A stretch of DNA of 64,000 nucleotides from Cepaea nemoralis (Eukaryota; Mollusca; Gastropoda; Stylommatophora; Helicidae), in assembly GCA_014155875.1 (NCBI GenBank), contig JACEFZ010002133.1, positions 363,001 through 427,000 of the forward strand, in the 5' to 3' direction. The notes beneath the pieces are model-generated. The model was not told the DNA's origin. It was given only the letters and a program-made list of their open reading frames with translations, and made no database searches. Numbering within the stretch: position 1 is the first letter of the stretch; the number at the start of each line of letters is the position of its first letter. Positions 12,246-23,552 of the stretch are shown piece by piece. The translations under genes and the position numbers were made by a program.

Positions 12246-12436
12246 AGGGCTTTGGCATAGTCCTGCAGATAGAAGTAAGCGTTGCCCAGCTGACTGTATA
12301 TAGCACTCAAGGTTTTCAGATCATCAGTGCCTGCCTCGACAGCTGCCTCAAAGAACTGGACCCCCATCCGGCAGTCTCCTGCCTTGCAGAGTCTCTCCCC
12401 CTCTAGAGCTAGCTCCATACAAGAGCACGCCATTGT
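12213..12436 (-). CDS. GPSM2: GPSM2/LGN/Pins-like exon with the first two TPRs
   Basis: The exon begins after a TTCTATTGCAG acceptor (12437 leftwards on the minus strand) with ACA then ATG at 12433, and ends at 12213 with AG before GTGAGT (phase 2). The peptide from the ATG starts MACSCMELALEGERLCKAGD, continues CRMGVQFFEAAVEAGTDDLK, then TLSAIYSQLGNAYFYLQDYA, then KALEYHKHDLNLA, and joins in frame to the exon at 8484-8619. The ELALEGERLCKxGDC and DLKTLSAIYSQLGNAYFYL segments are diagnostic of LGN/AGS3/Pins N-termini. This region forms the start of the TPR superhelix that binds NuMA/Mud or Inscuteable during oriented cell division. In vertebrates a short N-terminal segment precedes this Met on an upstream exon, so this ATG may be internal or may be the start. 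The acceptor just upstream shows that at least one 5' exon lies to the right. Confidence 0.93.
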
Positions 12437-12477
12437 CTGCAATAGAAGAGTATGTATGATATATTCATTTTTTTTTT

Positions 12478-12692
12478 TTTTGCATATCCTTTACAGGACA
12501 TCGCTGTCAACACCAGCATCTTTCAGCTGTATGTTGATTTCTTGGCAAGATTACGCTCAGTAGTTTGCCATTACTTTCTAAGAAGCCGGCTCACATACCC
12601 CGTAAGTTACCACTACTGATTCTCACCGTCATCACGTTAACTACGAGAGTATACGAGATTACGGAGAAAAGTCGCTAACCTTAAAGCCAGGA
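12478..12692 (-). mobile_element. SINE-A2 copy
   Basis: Tail GCATATCCTTTACAGGACAT after a poly-T run; body TTACGCTCAGTAGTTTGCCA; then the A2 junction CCGGCTCACATACCCCGTAA and A2 head (TACGAGATTACGGAGAAAAG, ending AGCCAGGATGCC). It lies about 40 bp upstream (gene sense) of the GPSM2 exon acceptor, so its poly-A side is close to the intron 3' end. Confidence 0.8.
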
Positions 12693-12756
12693 TGCCAGCT
12701 GATATATTCATTAGCGTAAAGAATTTATGCTAAATTTTTAAACTAACAATCTACAC

Positions 12757-12950
12757 AGCCAGTTGGACTAAAATGTTGACTTCTCGTCCTTGACTTGAGA
12801 ACGTAAATTACAAGTACCTCTGAAGTCGGAATGGGTTCCCCTGATGGGAAATAAATTGATAATAGGGAAAGTTAATTCACAAGCAAAATTCAGTCCAGTG
12901 TTACTAAAAAGCAGTTTTATGGACAACGCTTGAGTTAACAGCGAGCAAAC
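12757..12950 (+). mobile_element. SINE-B copy, headless
   Basis: Body begins CAGTTGGACTAAAATGTTGA, then TCGTCCTTGACTTGAGAACG and AATTCAGTCCAGTGTTACTA, and ends TTGAGTTAACAGCGAGC. The tRNA-like head is absent (5' truncated). Confidence 0.75.
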
Positions 12951-13804
<854 letters not shown>

Positions 13805-13957
13805 GAAGACCACAATGTACATGGCTTCCACCAACAGAGACAGGAAATCTGTCTGAGGACGGGGAGACAGTTGGACGGACTAATGGAGGAACGTTCTGCC
13901 CAGAGCAGGCTGCCAGATGATGGACACAAGGCGAGGGAACCCACTTCACTGCTCTGG

Positions 13958-14128
13958 GGTTGACCCCATCTGGCCGGGTCTCTCTCCACAAAACAGCAAG
14001 TCACCTGCCGAGAGAGCTGCACAAAGCATGAACTCCCTCCTCTGGAAACATTGCACTCATGACCTGAATGACACGGTCTGAAAATTACCCAACAACCTTC
14101 AAAACGCAAAGCAGACAGCTTGGCTACT
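13958..14128 (-). mobile_element. SINE-D copy, diverged
   Basis: Shares with 39555-39775 the order GCACAAAGCATGAACTCCCT, CATTGCACTCATGACCTG and CTTCAAAACGCAAAGCAGAC, then a truncated tRNA-like head cut by a poly-C tract. Confidence 0.5.
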
Positions 14129-14321
14129 CCCCCCCCCCCCCCCTCCCCCACCTCAAAACTGGACGATGATGTTCCACCAAAGAGTTCCAACTGTCACCCC
14201 AAAAAATGCCAGAATTAATTCGCAAAGGGAATTTCCAGTTCCTATTTTAACACCCTGACAATGTCATCTTCAAAGGTCAAAGGTCCAGATGAAGATATCC
14301 CCTGGCAGATACTGTCTTTGG

Positions 14322-14396
14322 TTTGTGTTCGCTCGCTCTGAACTCAAGCTAGTCCATACATGTGCTACTACTTATAGTGCAATGGGCTGATATTCA
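14322..14396 (-). mobile_element. SINE-B, left part of an interrupted copy
   Basis: TGTTCGCTCGCTCTGAACTC then ATGGGCTGATATTC is the 3' end of a minus-strand SINE-B. The remainder resumes at 14933 after an inserted LINE fragment with an ATTC-repeat tail. Confidence 0.65.
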
Positions 14397-14860
14397 TTCA
14401 TTCATTCATTCATTCATTCATTCAACTCCATCCATTCCATCCATCCCACCCACCCACCCACACATGCATGCATGCATTCATTCATTCATTCATTCATTCA
14501 TTCATTCATTCAGTAGCATGTCCTTTGCAGAACCTCGCTCCCGTAACAACCTTCCAGAAAACTTCTCTGTCATAAGCAAGATGTCCGGCATCCAATACAC
14601 CCATTTGGAGATCACCTGCCACAATCTGCACTTATCTTCTCTTTGCCCTTCCTTTTCCTCTCTTTTCCATAGCATATACTCCTGCATAATTGTTCTCTCC
14701 AAACTTCCATGGCGTTTCAAGTGACCAAAATATTTCAGTTTTCTTTCTTTTATCGTCTTTAATAGCCAACCTTCTTCAATATTCAGCTCTTGTCGTATGG
14801 ATTATTTTGTTCTTCTTTTTTTTTTAAAACCAAGATATTCTTAGAACCCGTCTATAACTT
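14397..14860 (-). mobile_element. LINE 3' fragment with (GAAT)n tail, inside SINE-B
   Basis: The reverse complement of about 14500-14740 reads FGHLKRHGSLERTIMQEYM then basic KREEKEGQREDKCRLWQVIS and a degraded end, the usual C-terminal tail of LINE ORF2. The 3' end runs into (ATTC)n and CATC repeats at 14397-14510, consistent with a simple-sequence tail. SINE-B sequence flanks both sides. Confidence 0.6.
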
Positions 14861-14932
14861 TTATCTTCAACGGCATGTATGCGCTGTTCAGCCTGTTCAG
14901 GAAGTGTGGTTTAGCTTTCACTATTATCGATT

Positions 14933-15093
14933 TCAGAGGTACTTGTAATTTACTAATTTACTTCCCCAAGTCAAGGACGAGAAGTCAACATTTTAGTCCA
15001 ACTGACAGGTGTAGGGATTGAACCCGCTACCTCGGTATAAACACACCGGATGTTTAAGAATGAACACACTTATCCATTCGGCCAAACTGACCC
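14933..15093 (-). mobile_element. SINE-B, right part of an interrupted copy (head side)
   Basis: CAGAGGTACTTGTAATTTAC, AAGTCAACATTTTAGTCCAA, B-box-side GTAGGGATTGAACCCGCTAC and A-box-side TATCCATTCGGCCAAACTGA complete the minus-strand copy begun at 14322. Confidence 0.75.
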
Positions 15094-15928
15094 CCGTCAT
15101 TGGTTTTGAAGCGTCAGGCCTTCACATATTCAAGGTCATAGTATGAGGTGGGGTGATCAATTCCCTTGTGTCGTGCTTTTCTTCCTAACAATTTCCAAAA
15201 AGTTCTGACAATTTCATGAGAGTGACAAGAATTGAGAATCCTGCCTATGCTGAGAATTGAATATAGAACACTGCCTTGGCAAGAAACAAGTTAATTAAAC
15301 ACGGTGTAACTCTGACTCCAATCTTCAGTACAGATTTCATATTAACATTATCAATATTTTAGAATCTTAAAAAAGTCTAATTACCAAATGGATATCATCC
15401 ATAAATAATTCCATCTGTGTTTCTTGACGTGTACTCTGTGGCCAAAATTCCATGCTACAATTTTCCCTACTTGATATCGCTCACATCTCTGCTACAAATG
15501 TGCTTTGTCACATTTGTCCCTATTTTATCACATATCTGCCACAAACATGCCGTGACTGAAGTTCCGTGTCACCATTTTCCCTCTACCATTTCTTTAACTT
15601 TTCTGTTACTAACACTCTGAGGCTACAAGTCTATGTTAGAATTTCCCCTCCATGCTACAAACATTCCGAGGCTGCAAGTCCATGTTAGAATGTCCCCTCT
15701 TTTATTTTCAACACATCTCGGCTACAAACACTCTAAGGCTACAAGTGTATGTTAGAATGTCCCCTCCATGCTAGAATGTCCCCTCTTTTATGTTCAACAC
15801 ATCTCTGCTGCTGTGATCTACAGCAAAGTGGTAGATAATCTGAATCACAATCCCGCATATCGCTGCCGAAATCAGCTGCAGAAGATTTAGAAGGACGCCG
15901 CCTTGTATGATTTTCAACATAATATAAG
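15094..15928. other. Unassigned; weak CTACAA-(N)-GTTAGAAT repeat
   Basis: At 15600-15790 a loose unit of about 55-65 bp (GGCTACAAGTCTATGTTAGA, then TTCCCCTCCATGCTACAAAC) recurs four to five times. Nothing else recognised. Confidence 0.5.
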
Positions 15929-16043
15929 CGTCGGTCGTTTTGAAAGCAATGGCAAACCAATAAACATAAAACTTGTGTTGTAAATCACCAACAGCTAAAC
16001 AATGCTGTGGTTGATTGTGACATCCTGTACAGGACACGCAGCT
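15929..16043 (+). mobile_element. SINE-A, 3' half
   Basis: GTCGGTCGTTTTGAAAGCAA, TGGCAAACCAATAAACAT and TGTGACATCCTGTACAGGAC match the body and tail; the head is missing. Confidence 0.65.
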
Positions 16044-16140
16044 AACTTGCCGGCCGCCCGGTGGTCACATGACCGGGTTATTTTGTCATTGACCTGGATT
16101 CCTTAGCATTTACAGTTTTTTCCCCCCAATTTGCAACTGA

Positions 16141-16305
16141 CATCCTGGCACTAGGACATGGCTTGTACCCTCCCAATTGCGCTCCTACATACCCGAAGAC
16201 GTTGGCACAGTGTGGGGTGTGGGGTTTGGTGAGTGCCGCCCAACATTGGGCGCTAACAGAAAGCAGGTAGTACCGTCTACTGTCATACGGTAGAGATCAA
16301 TCACA
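16141..16305. repeat. Repeat E copy
   Basis: Shares with 42425-42595 the ordered blocks GACGTTGGCACAGTGTGGGG, GCCGCCCAACATTGGGCGCT and GGTAGTACCGTCTACTGTCA. Class unknown; ends shortly before a poly-C tract in this copy. Confidence 0.6.
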
Positions 16306-16444
16306 ACCGAATGAGGCCTGACAACAGCCCCCCCCCCCCCCCCCCCCCACCCCCATATAAACTAACTGGATATTATTTTATATTGTTTCTTCCATTTACA
16401 TATGAAACAGATGTCTGATTAGCTTCTCTAGTGTATAAGTAAAA

Positions 16445-16692
16445 TTTGTTACATATCCTTTACAGGACGTTGCAGTCAACACCAGCATTTTTCGCTGTTG
16501 TGATCTCTTGGCAAGTTTTACGTTCAGTAGTTTGCCATTGCTTTCTGAACGACTGGCACCCATACCATTTTGTAAAAAACCAGTGCAACGTGGTCTGCAG
16601 CCAAATCGCACGCACCTGTGTTTCGAACGCGGGTATGCGGGCTCACGAACCGCGCCAGTATCCTCTTCGCCACGGAGCTGGCAGATTATAAG
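16445..16692 (-). mobile_element. SINE-A1 copy, near full length
   Basis: Tail CATATCCTTTACAGGACGTT; body TTACGTTCAGTAGTTTGCCA; A1 middle CAACGTGGTCTGCAGCCAAA; B-box-side GTGTTTCGAACGCGGGTATG; head end TTCGCCACGGAGCTGGC. It is among the best copies for a consensus. Confidence 0.85.
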
Positions 16693-17002
16693 TAAAGTAA
16701 CAGTAAATCGTCCCTTCTCACGCCATGAGGCGTATCGCATATGTGATGCTACAAGTATTTGGCACGAATGGACACTAGATGGTTAATGTGTTCAACATTA
16801 CGCAACACGCCATTGTTTCCCAGAAAATGACCTAGTTCCCGGTCAATCTCAGAGTCCAGCCAGATCGTTATTAAACAATCCCCACAGCAAACGGCCGGCC
16901 AACAGGTTAAGTGTGCTAGCCGTATTCTATTTCTGCTACCACAATGCACGAACTACGGTTACATTCATTTGACTAAACGGGAATAAGTTGAAAGTTAATA
17001 CC

Positions 17003-17510
17003 ACAACGTTCTAATATTACAATGTCCTAATATTATAATGTACTAATATTATAACATCCTAATATTCCACAGTCATAACATTACAACGTCTTAAATTTAA
17101 AACGACCTAATATTGCAACGTTTTAATATACAACGTCCTATTATCGCAACGTCCTAATGGTATACAACGTCCTAATATTACAACGTCCCATTATTTTTTT
17201 AAATGTTGCATACCCATTACAGGACGTTGCTGTCAACACCAGCATTTTTTATCTGCTGTTGATGTACTAGGCAAGTTTTACGTTCAGTAGTTTGCCATTG
17301 CTTTCTGAACAACCGGCTCCCATACCACACGTTATAACACTACGCGACACGGTCTGCTGTACAAATCGGTCGCAGCTGAGTTTCGAACGCCTGGTAAGCG
17401 GCTCATGAACAGCGTTCGCAAGCCTTTGGCCACGGAGTCCCATTGCAACGTCCTAATGGTACAATGTTCTAACGGCACAACGTCCTAATATTACAACATC
17501 CAGGTGAATC
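17003..17510. repeat. Tandem repeat, CAACGTCCTAATATTA family
   Basis: Units of about 15-19 bp (ACAACGTCCTAATATTACAA and variants) run from 17003 to 17190 and resume at 17445-17500, the two parts separated by a SINE-A1. Confidence 0.85.
17203..17440 (-). mobile_element. SINE-A1 inserted in a tandem array
   Basis: Tail TTGCATACCCATTACAGGAC; body with TTCAGTAGTTTGCCATTGC; middle CACGGTCTGCTGTACAAATC; head TTCGCAAGCCTTTGGCCACG. It is bordered by TCCCATTATT on the left and GTCCCATTGC on the right, a plausible short target-site duplication within the CAACGTCCTAAT array. Confidence 0.85.
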
Positions 17511-18369
17511 AATCAAAACCCGGGAAACGAGAAGACACCTGCTCAGTACGTGTCAATATATCATAAATGACTGCTATTTGCCGAAGGTACAATCCCAGTA
17601 ACAAAATATCCCATGAACCGACCCATGATGCAGCGGTAAATAATTGACATCTCAATCAAACAGAAGGCACTATAGCTGTTTACTCGCGGCGAACTTCGGT
17701 AAAATGCGTTGGTCGTTTCAAACAACTCTCCTGCAATGACGCCCGCGCTTTCAATTCCCCTAGCAACAAAAATCCCGTTACAGCTTCAGCCACGCAAAAG
17801 CAATTAGCATCTAAGAATGCTTTAACTCGAGAACGTCTCCACAAATGAAGTCACATCTAGTCTCTGTAGCTTTCAAACTGGAGAGAATACGAACTGAAAC
17901 CAGACACTCAGAACGTCCAATCAAAGATCCGCAGACAATGTATCAGATTCAATAACCACGGCGATGGCCATTGTTCAAAATGGAATTAAATTATCTTTTT
18001 TGTGATTTTTGATTGGTGATAATGACAGCGGAAATGGGATATCTGGCTATTTGGAAGCACGGGACTATAGAGAAAGAGCTGCGGCGCCGATATTTAAAAG
18101 AACAGTTTGGAAATGTGTTTGTGGATAAGGCACGTAATGCGTGTCTGCCGTGTGCCTGTGGGGCACTTTGATGGCCAGTATCGTCGATCATAATCAATTA
18201 TTGTATTTTTTAAAACAATATCTAAAGAGGTGGTTTTAGGGCGAGGGGAAGCGGGGATAGAGAGACGGGGGAGGCTGAGCTGTAGAGACATGGGAATGTT
18301 CTTGATGAATGCAAATAATGGTAGTCTTAGTGCCGCCATGTATGCTTTCATCGTTATATGGAATAGAGC
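17511..18369. other. Single-copy island upstream of the recognised GPSM2 exons
   Basis: About 0.85 kb without recognised repeats. It contains homeobox-like TAAT/ATTA cores and an AACAATGGCC SOX-like motif on the minus strand near 17967. It could hold a 5' exon, promoter or enhancer of GPSM2; no exon was recognised and this is inference. Confidence 0.3.
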
Positions 18370-19085
18370 ATTTCTGTCACACATCCCCAGAAAATCATTA
18401 CGTGGATTCTATCATTTCTGTAACATCACACATCTCGAGAAAATAATTAAGTGGATTCTATCATTTCAGTAACATCAAACATCCAGAGAAAATAATTACG
18501 TGGATTCTATCGTGTCTGTACTTCAAAGATCCCGAGAAAATACATTACGTGGATTATATCATTTCTGTAACATCAAACATCTCGAGAAAAGCATTTCATT
18601 ATGTGGATTCGAGCATTTCTGTAAAAATCAAATATCCCCAAGAACATCATTTCATACATGTGTCAACTAGGGATTTCTGTAACATCAAACATTCCAGAAA
18701 ACATAGTTTCGTCTTTATATGAACCAGAGCATTTCTGTAAAATCAAACATCCCGAGAACAACGTTTTATCTGTATGTTAACTACACCATTTCTGTAACAT
18801 CAAATATTTCAGAGAACATCGTTTCATCTGTATGTTAACTACAGCATTTCTATAACATCAAATATTTCAGAGAACATCGTTTCATCTGTATGTTAACTAC
18901 AGCATTTCTGTAACATCAAATATTTCAGAGGAAAATCGTTTCATCTGTATGTTAACTACAGCATTTCTGTAACATCAAATATTTCAGAGAAAATCGTTTC
19001 ATCTGTATGTTAACTACAGCATTTCTGAAACATCAAATATTTCAGAGAAAATCGTTTCATCATCTATGTTAACTACATCAAATAC
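18370..19085. repeat. Satellite array, about 58-62 bp unit
   Basis: Around 12 units of the form CATTTCTGTAACATCAAA, then TATTTCAGAGAAAATCG, then TTTCATCTGTATGTTAACTA. Units at 18770-19060 are highly similar; those at 18370-18620 form a divergent subtype with CGAGAAAATAATTACGTGGA. Confidence 0.9.
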
Positions 19086-19586
19086 CCCTGCCTAGGATAC
19101 TGTTTCAACTCTAGCACGACCGAGACAAACGAACAGATACCAATAGAATAGGCTGAAACAATACACAAGTTGACAAATATATTTCAAATTGTAAGATTGC
19201 ATTTCATTGGTTGAAGGAGAGAGAAAATGCAGACATGTAAGTGAAGCAACATTTGCAACACGTATTTATTTCAACACATCTAATTGTAAAAGAGGCTATG
19301 GCACACAATTCTGAGGAAAGGCCAGACACACACATATTCAGATTGCTACTGGTACCATTAGTATTGGGACTCGTGGCTGGCTGTTGCAGATGAGGGCGGA
19401 ACACGTGCCCTGCGTGCTGTGACTCGACTCATCTCAACTCAACTCCAGCAGAGATTATGCAACATTGCCCATCGATGGATCCCTGCATCGTTAGGCCTGC
19501 TGGGAGTTTCCGCCTAAAATCAGGTCAAGGTCATGGATGAGCAGAACTGACAATGTAGGTCTAAAATCTCAAGAATGATGATAGAG
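19086..19586. other. Unassigned; includes repeat H
   Basis: The segment at 19340-19500 (TTAGTATTGGGACTCGTGGC, then TGGCTGTTGCAGATGAGGGC, then CTCAACTCAACTCCAGCAG) resembles 35715-35830. No exon recognised. Confidence 0.4.
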
Positions 19587-19866
19587 GCCATCATGGCTGA
19601 ATGGACAACAGCGCTCACACTTAAACTTCTTGTCTGATGATGCGGGTTCAACACCTATTCCGGTCAGTTGCACTAAAATGTTGACTTCTCCTTGACTTGA
19701 GGATGTAAATTACAAGTACCTCAGAAGTCGGAGTGGGTTTGCCTGATGGCGGAGGACACTGGTAATAGGTAAAGCTAATCCACACTAAAAAACATCAGCC
19801 CAGATGGACTAGATGTAGTAATACGTGTATGAACTACGCCTGAGCTCAAAGCGAACAAACGTTAAA
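19587..19866 (+). mobile_element. SINE-B copy, near full length
   Basis: Head CATCATGGCTGAATGGACAA with B-box-like GCGGGTTCAACACC; body TAAATTACAAGTACCTCAGA and CACTGGTAATAGGTAAAGC; end CTGAGCTCAAAGCGAACAAA. Confidence 0.8.
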
Positions 19867-20492
19867 AAAAAAGTATGATGCTGGAAGAGGCTGTGATCAC
19901 TGAAGCAGTGAGATGACCAGCGGCTACTCGAGTCAGGAGGGCAATCCTTGTGTTATTCTCAGTCCGAATTGTGTAAAGTTCAACATGGATAGATGTGGCG
20001 CGAGTGGGTGTCAGACATAAACACTATTCTCTGACAAGGATCTGCCTGGTTATACTGTCCGGATCACGATGGAGGTAACGACTGGGAACATCTGTTGGTT
20101 TCAAGAGCGCCGGTAGTTGGAGCGGACAAGGGAGATATTCTGAAGACTGTCCATGATTGACTGCTAGTTGGAGATACAATAACAGATGCAACGACAAGGT
20201 TAAGTGTGCGCGAGTGTGGATTTCAGTTCCAGCAAGGAGGCGTCTCAGAGAGCAATCTCTACAACCAGTATGTTGCTCCTACACATGCCGTTTCCTGCGA
20301 GGAATCAAGCTGCTATGGGTGTACCCGGAGTGCTATGATATGGATTCGCTATGAGCCATTTGAGCGCGCCCACCAAGAATATGCAAGTAATCGATTACCC
20401 CCACCCAACAACTGATGAACGCTTGCAAGTATCACCACACACCATTGGGCGAAAACATAGATGTGTGTAAGATGTGGGAAAGAGACAGACGA

Positions 20493-20563
<71 letters not shown>

Positions 20564-20569
20564 AGAAAG

Positions 20570-20600
<31 letters not shown>

Positions 20601-20801
20601 TGTTAAAAAAACAGACACAGAAAAAAGAGAGAAAAATAAATAGAAAACAAGAGAGACTGAGGGGGAAAGCAAAGACCGAAAAAGAGAGGGAGAGAGGAGT
20701 CTAAAAGAAATAGAGAGGAGAAAATAGAAAGCAAAATAGAGAGAAAGAAAATAGGCCTAAAGAGTGAGGGAGGGAGTGATTGGAAAGAAAGAAAGAAAGA
20801 G

Positions 20802-20842
<41 letters not shown>

Positions 20843-20903
20843 GAGAGCGAAATAGAGAGAAAGAAAAGAGAGCGAACGGGTGAGGGAGAGAGAAAGATTG
20901 GAC
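19867..20903. other. Unassigned, ending in GA-rich microsatellite
   Basis: No gene recognised at 19867-20470. From 20495 to 20850 the strand is purine-rich with several GA runs separated by unique islands. Glu/Arg-rich open frames are artefacts. Confidence 0.5.
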
Positions 20904-21281
20904 AGTTTAGTTTAGTCGACGGATCAACATCACGGCTCACGAGTGCAACCCATGAGTGCTCCGTTCTTCTCATAACTCAAACCTGAGACTGGAGAGACTC
21001 GGCTCAATGCACTAACTCCGTAACACCGGCGAGGATCCTGAAATACTTTGGGTAGATTTTTAACACGAAATTTTGCCCGGGCAGCGCCGTTAGGTTACCT
21101 ATTTCGATTTCCAACTGCCACAGGATTTTTTTACGTGCGCAACAATGCACACGGGCGTCCGATCTTATTACCCAGAGACCAGGGGAGATTTTTACTAGAA
21201 GTCCACGTGAAAAAATCCCGGTCCTTGAACCCGGGACCTCCAGCGTCAAGGCGGACGCCATACCTCGAGACCACGCAGCCC
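20904..21281 (-). mobile_element. SINE-C copy, full length
   Basis: The left (3') end reads TTTAGTCGACGGATCAACAT. The body includes CTCCGTTCTTCTCATAACTC, TTGGGTAGATTTTTAACACG and ATTACCCAGAGACCAGGGGA. At the right the reverse complement gives a tRNA-like head, GGCTGCGTGGTCTCGAGGTA with a B-box CCGGGTTCAAGGACC. At about 380 bp it is longer than typical SINEs. Confidence 0.85.
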
Positions 21282-21296
21282 CTTTGGAAAGCAGAT

Positions 21297-21297
<1 letters not shown>

Positions 21298-21384
<87 letters not shown>
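21298..21384. repeat. (GA)n microsatellite
   Basis: About 85 bp of pure GA directly upstream (element sense) of the SINE-C head. Confidence 0.95.
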
Positions 21385-21387
<3 letters not shown>

Positions 21388-21940
21388 TCTCCAATTTCCC
21401 CGCTGCCAAAATGTGCCATCCTGTAACCAACCGGTTGCTCGGAACAGCGCCAGCCTTGAGATGAAGTAACGCAAATAGCACGGGCGATAATTCGGTAATG
21501 ATTTCTACCCGACTGTCTCAAACACCAAGGCTGCTGGGCCGCATAATAGTCCTTCCGGGTTATTTACCCAAGGGACGAAGAGTTGGTCTGGCGGTGTGGG
21601 ACAGACACTATTGTCTGGTCAGACAACATTCAGCAGCTGTGTAGTATTCCTACCCCGACCACTGGCTGTCCCCTTGCTTCAGGAGCGAGATGCAAGTCAT
21701 AACAAAGTACAGTTTTAAAATATCTTAAACGTCGCGCCGGGAGCATTCTGTAACGCAAATGTTTTAGTATGGTGTAGATTTTATTGTTTTTGTCTCAGAC
21801 GATCATGTAAGATATACGTGATTGTTTTAGTCTCAAACTAATGTGTGGGGAAGACCTGATTGTATTAGTCTAAAGCTATCGTGTGAGGCAGATCTGATTG
21901 TTATTTTGCTGACTTTATGCTCACTAAATATGTGGAGTAT
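21385..21940. other. No recognisable feature
   Basis: A loose repeat of GATTGTTTTAGTCTCAAAC-like units occurs at about 21760-21905. Otherwise unassigned. Confidence 0.4.
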
Positions 21941-22945
21941 TTCCCGTACATATACAATAGAAGAGTTCCTATACCACCCATCCATCCATCATGTGCCATG
22001 CCGGTAAGCGTGGGCGGTCATGTTCTGCCATCTCACTCGATCACCAGAGTCGTGGATCAGCTCCGTGTTCCTGTCTCGACCATGCCATGTGGCCAAGCCA
22101 TCCAGGTATTTACTTCTCGGTCTTCCCCTTGGTCACTTCCCTTCGATCTTGCCAGTTGTCACCAAGTTCTCCAATTCATTTCTTCTCATAACATGCAAAT
22201 TTGTGACTGTCTACGTCTAATGTCTCTAATCAGTTTACGATCTTCATTTGTTTCTTGAAGGACTTGTTCATTGGTTTTTCTGTCTGTCCATGGTATTCTT
22301 TGCATTTTCCTCAGAAACCACATTTCCACAGCCATAAGCTGTTTTTCAGCTTGACTGCTTATTGTCCACGCTTCACATCCATACAAAAGTATAGGTTCTA
22401 TGTAGCACCTTCAACACTCTTTTTCTCGTTTCAATTTATATCTTTTTATTGGTCAGTATGTTTTTCATCCTTGCAAAAGGCTACCTTCGCAATGGCAATT
22501 CTTGTTCTAATTCTTCAAGGCATCTCCCATCAGATGTTATGACTGTGCCGAGATAACAGTATCGATTCACTTGTTTAAGACTATGCCCATCTACTCATAT
22601 ATCACATTGTGGTATTTCATTCTTCCCAGTGACGACCATAATCTGTGTCTTCTTAATATTCAGTTCTAACCCTCGTTGTTCACTGTGTGCAACAACCGCA
22701 TCTACTAAATTTTGCAGGTCCAGTTCATTGTCTGCAATCAAGACTGTATCATCTGCATATCTAATGTTATTGATGTATCGTCCCTATATGTATACACTAT
22801 AACAGTTCCTAAACGTATACAATAGAAGAGTTCCTATACGTATACACTATAACAGTACCTACGGAAAACTAACAGAAAAGTTCCTATAGTATACATTAGA
22901 ACAGTTCCTAAATGTATACAATATAATAGCTCCTATAAGTATACA
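21941..22945. repeat. Minisatellite of about 26 bp, interrupted by an RTE copy
   Basis: One unit (TATACAATAGAAGAGTTCCT) lies at 21951-21972 and about six units (CGTATACACTATAACAGTTC and variants) at 22785-22945. The intervening 0.8 kb is an RTE-like insertion. Confidence 0.8.
21973..22784 (-). mobile_element. RTE-like LINE, 5'-truncated copy
   Basis: In reverse complement the sequence encodes the C-terminal half of RT: a YADDTVLIAD-like catalytic block near 22750, ELNIKKTQIMVVTGKNEIPQ near 22630-22680, and a CYIEPILLYGCEAWTISSQA block near 22360. It then reads RKMQRIPWTDRKTNEQVLQ near 22270 and a terminal AYRHGT. The 3' end is a (GGAT)n tail (CCATCCATCC on the plus strand at 21978). Frameshifts are present. 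It is closely similar to 61971-63030. Confidence 0.85.
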
Positions 22946-23552
22946 GTAGAACACTGAGCAATCGTAGTGGGGAAAGAATGGAAAAACAAAAAAATAAAAC
23001 AGTATTGCTGCTGCTATTTAATACTTTACCACAAGTTTCTGGCTGCCCTATGAACAGTTCCCTTCGAAACAAATAGATATCAAATTACAAATATTGAGCC
23101 AACAATTCGATACCACAGGTTGCAAAATGAAGCACGGAATCCCAAGCGAATCCATGTTTTTGTAAATCTGATCAAATTCCATCCGGGTCGATATTTATTT
23201 CCCCGGGTGTTAAACACAAGAACACAAATGTGGACATTCTCCAATCTTCCAAGAGTGTATGATGCTTGAGATAGCTACACGGGCGGCGGAGGGGAGATCA
23301 GAGGCAGTGGGCGGTGGTGGACGGGGTATCGGAACGATTGCGCTGGCGCAAGCAGAAATAAAACATTGATATTAATGGATTGCAAGTAGTGTAGATACAC
23401 ATATTAATAGAGATTATGTGGCTTTACAGAACGGGGAAGGATTATGTGGCTTTGCAGAACGGGGAAATATTATGTTTGATAGGGGGCACGGAATATGTGG
23501 GCAGAAGGGCAACTGTGGTTGGTTGTCAATTCTCTGGAAGACTGTCAGCTTG
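22946..23552. other. Unassigned, target region of the I-like insertion
   Basis: A duplicated ATTATGTGGCTTT(A/G)CAGAACGGGG unit occurs at 23414 and 23442. No exon recognised. Confidence 0.4.
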
